Assembly: GCA_034508935.3 (NCBI GenBank)
Contig: CM067455.1
Coordinates: 13,470,076 to 13,534,075, forward strand
Direction: 5' to 3'
DNA length: 64,000 nucleotides
Origin: Berghia stephanieae
Lineage: Eukaryota; Mollusca; Gastropoda; Nudibranchia; Aeolidiidae
The number at the start of each line of letters is the position of its first letter. Position 1 is the stretch's first letter. Under the pieces are notes generated by a model. The model saw only the letters and a program-made list of their open reading frames with translations. It had not been told where the DNA came from and did no database searches. Positions 48,393 to 61,074 of this stretch are shown piece by piece. The position numbers were made by a program, and so were the translations under genes.

Positions 48393-51300
48393 CATTATCC
48401 AAAAATATATGGATTGCTCGATACATATTTTTTTCACTCTTGAAATGTCGACATTAATATGTTCGATTAATTCCCTTGTATGTCAATAATAGGTCTTTAA
48501 TATATTGAACTTTAAATCATCTGAAAACAAAACTCATGAAATTTGCATAGATGTCATGCTTATTTGCTTGTATTTTTATGAAGACTTCGAAATTAGCCCA
48601 AAATATACGTCATTTGGCACCATGTTAATTTTTATACATATTTTAAATATTCGAATTAAGTAAGCATGTTATGAATTGATTTTTTTCATAATTACCCAAT
48701 GGAACTACATTTGATAGTTGATGCAGTTGACTTTCAAATCCTGCTTTTTGAACAAAAATCGGCTCACGTACTACTTAAGATATGGATGTGAAAAATATGT
48801 TCATTCGTTTTAAAAGTTTATTATGTGTCTCTAATATGAAACTATATTTTAGTTGTCACACGTACATAATTAATTCCTAGCAAAGGATAAAAAGTACACG
48901 AACGTTTAATTACCATGAAATGACTAGACTTTTAGCTTGATAGATAAAACGTTACTTTACCATATCATTTCCATCTTAAATCCTCCGTCTTCTCCTTTTG
49001 TCTTGCAACCTTTCCAAATAAAGTTTTAAATATTTCGCTTTTGTCAAATGTGTAAATGGATTTTCATGATATTAATATCTATGTTTTATTTTTTTTATTT
49101 TATTTTTTTTTTTTTTTTATTTGTTTTTTTTTTCGATTGGAATTCACAATTATAATTACTCAACATCTCAGGTGGCAATTGATTGCTTTGTATGTCGTAT
49201 GTTTTTTTTATTTTTAAATTAAAATTATAACATGTCATATCTCAGGAAAGATATCTATTTAAAAAAATAGATTTAATATTCTGAGACGGATAAATCCAAG
49301 TCGTGGTCAAAAAGGGGGTGAATCTGAATTTCACTTTAAAGTCTTAGTCAATTTCTTCGTCTTCTTCAATTACCAAGTCTGTGCCAGACATCGGTGATCA
49401 TGGTACGCCATTTATCTCTCTGATCAGATAACCTCAGAAAACTAAATAGTCAGTTAACTTTTAAAAAAATTAATTTTGTTTTCGGTTAGTTTTTCTTTTA
49501 TTATTTTTTTTTGTGGGTCTAGATACCTACTTGCACTTATTTGCATTAATTTGCATATATTATGTATCTATACTTTGGTGATAATCTATTTGTTAGTTTG
49601 CGACATTTTGTTTCTGTTCCTTGTTTTTTTTTAATTTGTTCTTTGGAGAATTTAGTGTCATAATCACATCCACATATCTAAACGTATTTTGATACCCTTT
49701 TACGAAAAATATATATGAATAATCAAACCCGTCTTCGAAAAATTGCGAGACTACCGGTATTTTATAAACGTTTATTTATAATTTGTATTTTTGAAACGTG
49801 TTTAATAATGTGTTACCAGTTTAATTTATTTTTGATATCAAATAATTAATTTTGCGAAAAGATAAAAAAAAAATAATTAAAAGTTGGTTCTTTATTATAT
49901 TGACTTAATTCTGGTTTTAAAATGCTTGGTGCTGTTGTGAACTCTAGACTTTAAAAAAAAGTAGTTCTGTTTTCTCTGTTTGTTTTGTTTGTTTGTTTGT
50001 TTGTTTGTTTTTTTAAAAGATATTGTCAGGTTTCTTTTCACATCTTGAATTTCGATAATTGTTAGATAAAACTGTGGCATAACATTTGTTTTTACAGTGC
50101 TTGTTATAGTTTTGCCAAACAAAAAACAAAAAAACAAAACAAAAAAAAAAAAACATTTACAACAAATCTATTATTATAATGATCATACGAGAAAATGTGA
50201 CGACTTGATTTTATCCCTTAGAATAAACAATTGAACGGTTCCATTCCAAAACTGGACACACTCTCTGGTAGACCAGCCCGGGCAGTCATTGAAATATTTT
50301 ATGTTTTATAACTTTTATATTATTATTATTGTCCTTTCTAAAAGGATAGAGATTCGTCTGTTCTCTTCCAAAAGATGGCCCATAAATATATAAGTCATGA
50401 AGTAAATAAATGAATTAAAAAAAAACCCTAACGAAATAATAAAATTGGAGCTATTTAGTTTGGTCTGGAACTGTTCAGTTGATGAAATGTTCAAATTCCC
50501 CGTATTGTATCAGATCAATGTAACATTCAATACGAATGAGATTTATTTTTTTTTGGTCATGCTTTTAGTTGTGAATGTCATTGTTTTGTCATACCAATGA
50601 TGGTAATAAATCATGAAATCATAACGGTGTGTAAGTATAATGATATACCATAATATACAATATCATGCATTTTCAATGCTTTTTTCCTTTTTTTATTCTT
50701 TCTTTCTCATCATCGTCATGCTCATCCTTATCAGCGTCACTACAATTACCATTCTCCCTCCCCCTACCCACCACCCTCATTCATCATCATCACCATCATC
50801 ATTATGATTTGTGCAATTAATTTTATCAACGGTTCAAACAAACAAACAAACAAAAAAAATAATATTGGTGTGCTTTTATTTCGTGTAAATGTCATAATGA
50901 TAATGATAATAGAAATTGCCGATTTGTTCGTGATTGGAGTGAGTGACTGTGTTGAATTGATTTGGAACCTGTAGGTATGAAGAAGACAGAATGAGGCTTA
51001 AATTAAAAGTATGAATGTACTCTATTCCGCCGCGTATATGGTTTGCTTGTACAGTACTCGCTGGATTGTAGCACGCTCTCGCTCTCGGGAGAAGTTAAAA
51101 AGTGTGCTAGTTTGTTCAAGGGAGATAACCAATACATACCTCGTTATTCAAGTATTATTTCCCGCTTTAACTCCCCTATCAGCGGTACTGCTTCATTAGG
51201 AGACTGGTTTTTATGACTTATGGGCTCGATTTGACATTTATTTATTTATTTGTTGTTTTTTTTTTGTGTATTTGATGTTGTTTCTTTTTGTATTTTTACT

Positions 51301-51493
51301 TTCTTATGTTTAAAGATTTAAAAAAAAATTTTTTTTTAAAAACATAATTTTTTTTAGATACAGGGAAGAAAAAGACAATAAGCCAAAGTAATGGGAAAAT
51401 TAGGACCAGTTCGTTCTTAATTATTTTTGACGAAAAAGTCCTTTATCGAGGATTGCTTTTGCGCGGCCGTGATTCGTTGTAAGTTAGGAAGGC
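48393..51493. other. AT-rich stretch without recognised genes
   Basis: It contains a LINE 3' tail on the - strand (separate entry) and several T- and A-runs. The frame at 51011-51199 has no recognisable domain. No exon or RNA gene seen. Confidence 0.55.
49345..49445 (-). mobile_element. LINE 3' tail, reverse strand
   Basis: TACCAAGTCTGTGCCAGACA and CTCTGATCAGATAACCTCAG are the reverse complement of the end of the LINE at 21150-21233. (CTT)-like sequence at the left corresponds to its GAA tail. Only about 100 bases remain. Confidence 0.8.
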
Positions 51494-51646
51494 AAGGAAA
51501 CACATTAATTAATGCTTTGACGGACGATCATGAGACGTCTTGGGAAGGAAACACATTAATTAATGCTTTGACGGACGATCATGAGACGTCTTGGGAAGGA
51601 AACACATTAATTAATGCTTTGACGGACGATCATGAGACGTCTTGTG
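51494..51646 (+). repeat. 51-bp tandem repeat, three perfect copies
   Basis: The unit AAGGAAACACATTAATTAAT plus GCTTTGACGGACGATCATGA plus GACGTCTTGGG is repeated exactly three times. Since 51 is a multiple of three, an open frame across it repeats a 17-residue peptide (GNTLINALTDDHETSWE). There is no sign that the frame is expressed. Confidence 0.95.
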
Positions 51647-51842
51647 ATCGAATCGGAAGGTGAACATTTTTTGGATTTGCATTTTTTGAAAGAATATGCT
51701 CACCAGAGCATTTTGATCTTTATTTGAAGTAAATCGGGTGATTTTTCATGAAGTTGTGGTCAGATGTATGCGAAAGGTATTCAGCAACATTTCTCAAATT
51801 TCATACTTTTTCAACTTGACTTGCTGTAAAAAAAAAAAAGAA

Positions 51843-51945
51843 ATAAATAATAATGTGAAATTGAATGTAAGCTTCAATTTAATTACAAAAACAGATCAAA
51901 TGAACGTTTCGGGTTTCCCCTTTATCTTCGAGCTTCGAGCAGCAA
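51843..51945 (+). repeat. Foldback-family arm
   Basis: AATGTGAAATTGAATGTAAG and ACGTTTCGGGTTTCCCCTTT match the left arm of the element at 11478. Confidence 0.75.
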
Positions 51946-52805
51946 CATTTACATATATTTGTGAGAAAAAAAAAGTGAAATTAAGCTTTGATATTTCCCG
52001 AATATGTAAAATAAAAACAAAGGGATGATTTAATCATTTATGTCAAGAACTCATTTTTGATAAAAATTGACCTTCTAACTAAACTTGGCAATATCTCAAT
52101 TCAAACCTTTTCACCATCCGACTGATTATGTCATTCACCGTGACCTATTAAAAAATCTGTCATTTATTTCGAGCGTGCCGCCGTATAACAGATTGTAGTG
52201 TAATTCGGCGTGCTGGAGTCCAGCGAGTACTGTTTTACATTTATTATTACTACTATTGTTATTCACACGTGACCAATGGTTATACTTGATTTTTAATCAA
52301 TGGAGAGTTGGACCTTGGACTGTGACCTTGTGTGTCCGTACCAATTATTCCATTCGCTCATTGATAAAGACTTTGTCATCGATGTATTTATTATTTTCAT
52401 GTTATTATCATTAATATTATCATTGTTATGATGCTTGCTTCCCCTCTCTACCCCTTTCATGGAAACTAAACATTTCTCTGCGTTTAGAGTTGTTTTCACT
52501 TTGGTATTAAAAACTCTTTATTGTTGATGTTACGAAAGGTAAACTGGAAGAATTATGAGGCAGATTGAATTAAAAATATTCCGAGTTATTGTGAAAGTTA
52601 GTCCAGTTTAATTAACAATAAATTGGTTGGGTTTTTTTTTTTTTGTTTTTTTTTTTTTTTTTAAATACATATTTTAATGTTAAATCTGCATCAACTTTAT
52701 GTAGATCTATATGAATTGAGCAAATTCCTTAGTTTTTAAGGCCAGCTCTCAAATTTTTATATAAAGGAGTGTTGTGAAAATGTCTCTTTCTCATTTAATA
52801 TCTGA

Positions 52806-53705
52806 TTGAATATACGATGGCATTTGACAGTTGAGGTAGTCGGTGCCGAGTGAATATACGGTGGCATTTGACAGTTAAGGTAGTCTGTGCTGATTGAATA
52901 TGCGATGGCATTTGACAGTTAAGATAGTCTGTGCTGATTGAATATACGGTGGCATTTGACAGTTAAGGTAGTCTGTGCTGATTGAATATACGATGGCATT
53001 TGACAGTTGAGGTAGTCTGTGCTGCTTGAATATACGGTGGCATTTGTCAGTTGAGGTAGTCGGTGCTGACTGAATATACGGTGGCATTTGACAGTTAAGG
53101 CAGTATGTGCTGATTGAATATACGATGGCATTTGACAGTTGAGGTAGTCGGTGTTGATTGAATATACGGTGGCATTTGACAGTTAAGGTAGTCTTTGCCG
53201 ATTGAATATACGTGGCATTTGACAATTAAGGTAGTCTGTGCTGATTGAATATACGGTGGCATTTGACAATTAAGGTAGTCTGTGCTGATTGAATATACGG
53301 TGGCATTTGACAGTTAAGGTAGTCTGTGCTGATTGAATATACGGTGGCATTTGACAGTTAAGGTAGTCTGTGCTGAGTGAATATACGATGGCATTTGACA
53401 ATTAAGGTAGTCTGTGCTGTTTGGTGCTGAGTGAATATACGGTGGCATTTGACAGTTAAGGTAGTCTGTGCTGATTGAATATACGGTGGCATTTGACAGT
53501 TAAGTTAGTCTGTGCTGAGTGAATATACGATGGCATTTGACAATTAAGGTAGTCTGTGCTGTTTGGTGCTGAGTGAATATACGGTGGCATTTGACAGTTA
53601 AGGTAGTCTGTGCTGATTGAATATACGGTGGCATTTGACAATTAAGGTAGTCTGTGCTGATTGGTGCTGATTGAATATACGATGGCATTTGACAGTGAAG
53701 GTTGT
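52806..53705. repeat. 44-bp minisatellite, about 20 copies
   Basis: The unit GATTGAATATACGGTGGCAT plus TTGACAGTTAAGGTAGTCTG plus TGCT has a 44-base period over 900 bases, with alternating GATGG/GGTGG and GACAATTAAGG variants. Three units are lengthened by TGTTTGGTGCTGA or a relative. No unique spacers, so it is not a CRISPR array. Confidence 0.96.
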
Positions 53706-56455
53706 CGTTTATTCTTTACCACTTAGATCAACTGTCGAGAAATGTCTCAATTGTTGGATTGTCGAAATTGTTTATCTTGCTTGTTGGAATGCTCAAATTT
53801 TTTGATTTATTTGTATGAAATGTCAAAATTCTTATTTTTGTTAGTGGAAATTTCACATTTGTAAAAGTCTTTAGTTCCCCCCCCCCCTCTCGGTAGTTAA
53901 ACTGTTGAAATGGTTCTTCTAGTTCACTTTTCCCCCACATCTCACAGCCAGTCATAAATCAAATCAAGTTTTTATTTCATTAAAATTTATAACTTGTGAG
54001 ATATTTTCATTAATCAATCCTTTTTATCTGTATTAATTTGTCAATCGTCTTTTTTTTAAAATCTGTCAGAATAGAAGCAATGATTTCTCAAGTTGAATAT
54101 AGAAAGACAAGATGAATAAAGAAATTGATTTTTTCAAAAATATACCCCGAGTTTTAATGGAGAAAAGGATTATTAGCTCGTCAGTTGATTTGGTTTTCCT
54201 TACTTCATATCGTTTTGTTATAATTTATATGAGATAATGGTTCTGTCTGTAATTAGTTTCGGAAAGTTTAGGCTTTTTTTTTCTTTTTCTTTTTTAAACT
54301 TCGCAACCGCCCCACTCCCACCCCGTCTTCTATATTGTTAGGTTTAGTAATAATTCCATTTTTTGTTATGGTCAAATATTGTGTATATTGAAGCCATTGT
54401 AATCATTGCGTACTCACTCCATTCGTGACGTAGCCGAATCGTCCCATTGCTCCAGTTTAGTTTGATCGTTGTTCTATAGACATGCATTCATTCCATTTTA
54501 CAGACTCGTGCGTTCTGCTTCTCGTTTTTTCTTGTGTTTATTTTTGTTGATACGTTGATTATTTGATTTTTTTTTTCATGACATTGTCAAACATGCAATG
54601 CTGACAATTATCCAATGGTTTTTATTATTTATAGGGAGAAGAGCAAGGTTCTAGACATCTAGGTCATATTTTCCCATCCAACACCGCGAACTTATGAAAG
54701 GTTCTTTCTCTCGCCCGACTCCCCCTATTCTAACGATGATCTTCCCTCTCTTGTTGTTCTGATGTTCCGTATCTCGTGGGTCTCAGTACTCTGTCTCGTC
54801 ATGGAATTGATGATTTGGTTTTGCTTAACTGTATCCTAGAAGGGTTCTTCGTTTGAAGGAGGAGGGGTAAGATCAAAGACATACGGATCCTCCTCAGAAT
54901 TCATTTCTCTTAACCATTGGCGATTGTATGACATATTCAGATCTGTTAGAATAGGTGTCTGCTATAACATCCATTAAAAAAAATATTCTGTTTGGTCAAA
55001 GATTGGATATTTTCCCCCTTATTTTCTAAATCTGGATGTATGCTTCTATGAGGCAGAGCAAAGTTGACGAAAATGTCTTTGGCACTAGTTGTGTCTTGAT
55101 GAGACATTTAGGGAATATCAAACTAAGTACACTGATAGTTTGACTATTCCAGTGTCTTCCTTTTTACTGGCGCTGATATGACCTAAATGTGTTGCAAACG
55201 CCGTAAAACACTTAAAAACCTAAACTTCAAAAATCTTGACCTACTATGTTCCTTTTATCCGGGCACTGATATTGATATGACCTCAAAGTGTCGAAAGTTT
55301 CATGAGAAAACGCCCTAACATCAAACAAATCTAATTTTGATATAACAGTAGTGACTGCTCACGCTTCCATTGTTTTGTTTTTTTAGTTATTATATTATCT
55401 TCCCCACGTATTTTCACTCATTTGTTTTAGTACTATACCAGTGACACGTTATGTAATGACATCACCAATGATCTTTTGTCATGTTTGCAAGGGGGATATC
55501 GTAGAATTCCACTCATGTTGTTTTAGTAACCGTGCTGCCATTTTGTGATTTGGCGGTTTTCTTGTCCCTAATACCCACAAAGTTCATGAAATGGCGCGCA
55601 ATTCCCGCGTTGACTCTCTTTATTCACAATTTTCATTTGTGTATGTTTGGTAATGGTAACGTCATCCAGAATCCAGAATTTGATTATATTTTATTTTGTC
55701 GTTTTCTATCTTCTAAAAAGAATTGTTAAGTTCATCGCAAAGTCCCTGTATTTCTTCTGGTTTTTGAGTAATTTAGAATGTTCTATCGGTTTATTTTGCA
55801 GCAAAACGAAATCCATAATAAGTTTTGTTTTAATGAAAATCCCAAAATAGATGTCGTTATGACGTAAACATGTGCTAATTTTATTTCTTCTTTTTTCTTC
55901 TTTATATATATTTTGTTAATTGAAGACGAATGCATTTATATAATTTATAAGATCGAGTCAGAATAAAACAAATTAATGTGAACTTTTTTCTTCTTTAATT
56001 CCCGCGACTCAACAAGGATGTGTTCAGATTTGTCTCTCCCCCCCCCCCCCCCCACCTCCTCTTAAAACTATAATAAAGATTGGTCTATTATTATTATCAT
56101 CATTATCATCATCATTATAACAATTATCTCTATCATTCACAGTAAACCGTTACTGGGCCATTATTTTTCTCTGAACCGCGTACAAATCAAATTATAGTGT
56201 ATTCGTTTTATCTCGTCATTTTGTGAAGTTGGTAGTTTTGTCACTCATCGACCTCACGTGTGTTCAGACATCCGTCAATAATATTGCCTATCGTGTCATA
56301 CACACTACAATGTGTTGTTTCGCTAACCCCGCCCCTGATCCATCTTCACACGTTATAAGGAAGCTAAACTAATTATGATGGTCCGACAGCAACAGACTCG
56401 CTTTTTTTTAAAGGGATAACTAAGCTGCGAATTGTAAAAGGTAAAGATCAAAAAT
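53706..56455. other. AT-rich stretch without recognised genes
   Basis: It includes a family B 3' fragment at 55083-55226 (TTGCAAACGCCGTAAAACAC) and a poly-C at 56038. The frames at 55532-55850 have no recognisable domain. Confidence 0.55.
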
Positions 56456-56527
56456 GAATAAATAACAGCTTCGAAAAAGAACAAAACACCGAACATGGAA
56501 CGTTTCGAGCTCAAGACCCTTCTTCTG

Positions 56528-56622
<95 letters not shown>

Positions 56623-56645
56623 AAACGAACGTTTCCACGTCCTTC
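56456..56645. mobile_element. MITE remnant with an (AT)n core
   Basis: The left part AATAACAGCTTCGAAAAAGA ... GGAACGTTTCGAGCTCAAGA matches the left end of the element at 58810. It is followed by about 90 bases of (AT)n and then a right arm GAAACGAACGTTTCC. Confidence 0.65.
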
Positions 56646-58262
56646 ATTTCATCAGTCGGCATTTATCCTCAGAATAATATTTGACATGGGTCTCCGCAAG
56701 CAAAAAGATCTATTTCAAGATACCAAGTAGATTGAGATCTTCTTTGACACGGTGGTGGTACTGACATGATCTAAAATTAATAGTCTCAAATCTTAGAAAA
56801 AAAGAGAAACGAAATAATGGATTCATGTTTTGAACAACGCAGCTAGATACTCATTTTGTTAACTACTTCCACATACTTCTATATACTTCCATTATATTTT
56901 GAAAAAACTCCAATTTCACCAAAACAAACATAAAGAATTTGACGAGTCTGTTGGGCCAGCCTAATTAGTAATACGAATTGATTTATGATTTACAATTTTG
57001 GACATGCCCTCTACTTAACAACACTCTTCGATTTATCTGATATGCTTTGGATGTACCGTGTATTGTTGTTTCACGCACATGTCATGGCAAGGGGAGATAA
57101 TCAGAACCTATAACATGTTTCGCGTAGTTTTACCAATATTATGCTGACCATGCACCAAGGATTTCATTTCTTTTTATATAAAAGAAAAAAATATGTTGGG
57201 AGTATAAGACATTGAATTCCCCGAAGGTTCGGGAAATAAATGAGAAGGATCAGAAATATTAAATTAATTTCTTTCTTTTTTTTATTATTTACTTTGATCA
57301 AAGTACTGATACTAATCGTTTCAAGAACTCTACAGGAGGAAAAAATAAAAATATATATCAAGCCCAAAATTTGTGAACCACGAATTGGTATCAGGATATC
57401 TATGATTATTAATGATCTAAAATTTGATACTCATTTATAGGCGAACCCGAATATCCTTCCCCCAATTCCCCCCACCCCTCACTCACTCCCTCACTTCCCA
57501 CCCCTTACCTATCCCGGTCAAAAAGAGAGTAACAACAAAAATATAAACATAATGAAAGGTTACACGCACACTATGTATGTAACCCACATCTCTATTATTC
57601 CTCGCGCCCCACCCGCGCCCCCTCCCCCCTTGCAATCCCTCAATCTTTTTTTTTAATTTTTTTTTTTAATCACAGCTTTTTAGTTGAAGTAGAATACTTT
57701 AGATATTGATTCGTATTAATTCAATTAATTGATTGCTGTTATTCTTTTTTTTTTCAATGTCAATTAATCATAATTAGTGGCAGCACTTTTGATCTACTTA
57801 ATTCATATTAATTTTTCTTGTCCTCTCTGTCTGTCTCTTCTTATTGATGAATACATCACAATGCGACGACCTTATTATACTCATTATTATGATTAAGATT
57901 ATTATTCTATTATTACTTGTTCCAAAAATGTTATATCCCTTAATGATTGGTCTTGTTTGTTTATCAGTAGTTGATTCATTAAAAAGAAAAATTGTTTCGT
58001 TTGGTTTTTTTTTTTAATGTTTTGGTTACGTTTTTTTTTCTACTTTTTTTTTAAAAGTCATGGCATGTACATATATTATTATTATCATTATTATTATTGC
58101 TTTTTTTACAGAATGTTTCTGGTCAATGTGAGAAAGTTATAAAAAAATTGAAAAAAAAAATATCCCCAAAACGTTGGTTCTTTTGTTAAGTGATTTTTCT
58201 TTTCTCTATTTAGTCTTGATTTTTTAATATTTGTTTTTGGTAGGCACTCGTGTTGCAGACAC
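56646..58262. other. AT-rich stretch without recognised genes
   Basis: C-rich runs near 57450-57620 and T-runs; nothing with coding or RNA-gene character. Confidence 0.55.
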
Positions 58263-58502
58263 TTAACTCACTCAACCCTAACACCGACTATATCCGTAGT
58301 ATACCCAGGGTTACTTTTAGCCCATGCCTATTTAGTACATTTTTCTGAGACAAATTATAGGCGTAGTATCAAACCTAATGGTCTTAATTTTTACATGTTA
58401 ATGGTAGTTGAATAAAACTATCGATCTACATGCTCATTTTTAATACATTTTTTTCTAATAATTTTGAAAAGTATCAAAAATCTCTAGGATTGAGCGAGTT
58501 AA
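58263..58502. mobile_element. Second copy of the CTCACTCAACCCTA MITE, inverted
   Basis: TTAACTCACTCAACCCTAAC at the left and AGGATTGAGCGAGTTAA at the right, with TTAA at each outer edge. Its interior is the reverse complement of 13390-13625. Confidence 0.85.
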
Positions 58503-58809
58503 CTCTAAATCTATCCTTACTGTCTTGAACGATGTGGCAACGATCTTTCCTTTACCATACTGTTAGGGATCATTTCTAGAGTATGCATTGTGGAAACATC
58601 GTGCTAAGTTGACCGACCAGACCTTTTCATGAGACGTTGACATTTTTACAAGCGCCGTGGAGCTTTTTAAAACTAAGCTGTCAGATCAGCTGTTTTATAG
58701 GTAAACTTTTATTTCTTGTTCACTGTTATATTATCGAATTTCGTTGTTTAGAAAAAATGCAAGTGACGCAAAATACCGTAAAACCTCTCAATAGTATTCA
58801 ATAAAATGA

Positions 58810-59053
58810 ATATAACAGCTTCAACAAACAAACAAATTAAAAAATTGTACACGGAACGTTTCGGGTCCAAACCCCTCTTCAGCCTTCGTTTATTCTGTCT
58901 GGGCGTTTAGAGATCTTTACTACCCCGTCTACCTTGATTTAATTTACGGGTAGTATTTCATACCGTTTCAATTGCTTTTGTTTTAGGCTGAAGAAGATTT
59001 ATTATGAGCCCGAAACAGTCTGCGTTATGTTCTTTTATGCAGCGGTTATACTC
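58810..59053. mobile_element. MITE with ATAACAGCTTCA-type ends
   Basis: ATAACAGCTTCAACAAAC ... GTTTCGGGTCCAAACCCCTC ... CTTCAGCCT at the left and AGGCTGAAGAAG ... GAGCCCGAAACAG ... TGCAGCGGTTAT at the right are imperfect inverted arms of about 65 bases. Confidence 0.75.
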
Positions 59054-59169
59054 AATTTTGTTCCAATCCTTTTGACAGTTGATTGTTCACTTTTTTTAAA
59101 AAACCGATAGGGACAATAAGAAATAGAAAAACGAGGAACTTAAGGGTCGTGGTGATTTTGTTGTCTCTG

Positions 59170-59272
59170 GTGGAGATCCCGTGTGTGCGTCTGGATTAAC
59201 ACTTTAGTATGTATGGCTGATCTCAGACAAGACATTCCGATCAATTGTTCTTGGAATCTACCTCTCTTTCCT
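59170..59272 (+). repeat. Family B middle fragment
   Basis: GTGTGCGTCTGGATTAACAC and TTGTTCTTGGAATCTACCTC match the middle of family B. A MITE is inserted next to it. Confidence 0.65.
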
Positions 59273-59277
59273 ACTTC

Positions 59278-59518
59278 AATAGGGAATGAGATTAGCGGAA
59301 AAGTAGCGTCCCTTGATTGGACGTCACCCATAGTCTGTGACGTCACCGGCGGAAAAGTTATTAGAGAGAGAACGTCATGTTGGTTGTGCGCATGCGTCTC
59401 TCGTCCTCGCTTCTGGTGAAAGCGGCTTGAGACACTTCAAAACCAAATTGACGTTCTCTCTGTAAGGTGACGTCCAATCAAGGGACGCTACTCTTCCTCT
59501 AATCTCATTCCCTATTAT
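59278..59518. mobile_element. MITE with about 50-bp terminal inverted repeats
   Basis: AATAGGGAATGAGATTAGCG plus GAAAAGTAGCGTCCCTTGAT plus TGGACGTCAC at the left pairs with the right end with only a few mismatches. The centre is GC-richer than its surroundings and contains GTGACGTCAC-like palindromes. Superfamily unknown. Confidence 0.87.
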
Positions 59519-59636
59519 GTTCGATTCCTTCGTCCTACTTTTTTTGTTGTTTTATTTTTTGTTTGTGTTTTTGTTTGAGCGCTTGCAAGCGCAGTAAGCG
59601 CATATAAGCTCTTGTCCTGATCGTCTTCTTGTCTAG

Positions 59637-59945
59637 CGTGCGGCTATGTGGTCTTGTGATATGACACTCGATTTCGGATCAGAAGGTCTTGGGTTCGAGC
59701 CTCGCTCGGCGCATAGTTGAGTCCTTGGAAAAGACTCTTTACTCACATTCTCTCACTGTACTCAAGTGTAAAATGAGTATCTGGCCGTCAACAGCGTTGT
59801 CTTTGTCGGAAAAATTGTAATATCGCCAGCAGGCGTCCTGTATCGTTCTGTATGTTACGTGTTGCTGTTGGCCAGGAACCCCTTGTACAGCGCTTTGAGC
59901 ACATTTCGTGGATATTGCGCTATATAAAAAGCTCCATTTTTTTTT
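59637..59945 (+). repeat. SINE family A copy, near full length
   Basis: GCGGCTATGTGGTCTTGTGA, B box GGGTTCGAGCCTC, body and 3' end (GGATATTGCGCTATATAAAA). Confidence 0.94.
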
Positions 59946-60126
59946 CGTTTGAGCGCTTCTAGTCTTTTTAATACGACATTGAAAACAAGCGCAGAATAAT
60001 TCCTAGATACGATGTTCAGTTTTATACTATATTTTTGTGCAATGAAATTTATAGGAAGACTTTAAAGTAAAGTGCGCCCCTATGCTGTAAAGTTATGACG
60101 CAGCTTGTGACCTGTACGCCCCTGGT

Positions 60127-60485
60127 TTCGACTGGGTGGGGTTCCTGACCTCCCATAGTGGGCAGGGAGGCACCTACTACTGTGTCTTCTATCCTCCTAT
60201 ATGTGTTTTCCAACATGCTTTCTGTCTTTGCCTTGGAATGAGATTACTTTGTTTTGTCCTGGTCGTGGCCAGATACCATGGCTGGGAGTGATACAGTCAA
60301 ACGTGTACTCTCGGAATCTAGACCTGTTCCTTATTTGAACTAATTCCCCATTGTCTTCCCATTTGTTGGGCGCTTTAATTGTAATTTTAGAACTATTTAA
60401 TATCCCATTTTCTTCCTTTATTACTGGCGCTTATATGACCTAAATGTGTTGCAAGCGCCGTAAAACCCTTAAAAACAAACAAAAC
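60127..60485 (+). repeat. Family B element with internal deletion
   Basis: Head GGGTGGGGTTCCTGACCTCC and 3' end TGTTGCAAGCGCCGTAAAAC are present and the middle module is mostly missing. A SINE A fragment follows (60494-60545, GTCCTTGGAAAAGACTCTAT). Confidence 0.87.
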
Positions 60486-60765
60486 ATTCCTGGTTCGCGT
60501 CCTTGGAAAAGACTCTATAGACATATTTTCTCAACATACCCGGTTGATTGGATGCATAATTTTATTTCTTATTTACAATATCCCGACCAATCTCTTGCTT
60601 TGAATGTGAAGAACGCCCGAAACAATAATCGTGTCAACACAGAGATTACTAAGCTGCTTAAAGCTGTGGATTATAAAAAAGTTATATACAAAACTGATTA
60701 CATATATCAGTTTTAAAAAAAACACACACAAAAAACAAGCAATACGATATTTAACACTTTCCAGC

Positions 60766-61027
60766 TTAATTCTCTCCTTACCATCCATTTTCAAGATTTT
60801 CCCCAAAATGTCACACCCGACTAACACAAAGATATATTATTTTATTACTCAAACACAATAGCAGTAAGTTCTTGCGAAAAATAATTTCTTAAGCAAAACA
60901 TGCTCTATAACACACTCTTCATTTTCTTTACATTTTATGAAGTACAAGAGGAATTTGAATAAGAAAAATGTTGGTTGTATCGTAACGAATGTGACGATTT
61001 TCCTATAGTTGGTAAGGAGAGGGTTAA
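60766..61027. mobile_element. Second copy of the CCCTCTCCTTACCA MITE
   Basis: TTAATTCTCTCCTTACCA at the left and TGGTAAGGAGAGGGTTAA at the right. The interior matches 13622-13881 in the same orientation. Confidence 0.86.
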
Positions 61028-61074
61028 AACCCTTCTTCAGCCAATGGTAAAAACGTTAATACACGGCGTAAGGT

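Noticed and set aside
49017-49022. AATAAA with U-rich downstream sequence as poly(A) site of the GPI transcript
   Set aside because: It lies 3.4 kb after the stop, beyond a SINE and two long microsatellites; no evidence ties it to the gene.
51011-51199. 62-codon frame beginning MNVLYSAAYMVCLYSTRW
   Set aside because: No domain or family recognised, length expected by chance, no splice context.
52806-53705. CRISPR-like array
   Set aside because: Units are contiguous tandem copies without unique spacers, in eukaryotic DNA; the same holds for 61075-62150.
54821-54847. 27-base AG...GTAAGA segment as a microexon
   Set aside because: In the required phase 1 it contains a stop codon; it lies downstream of the GPI terminal exon.
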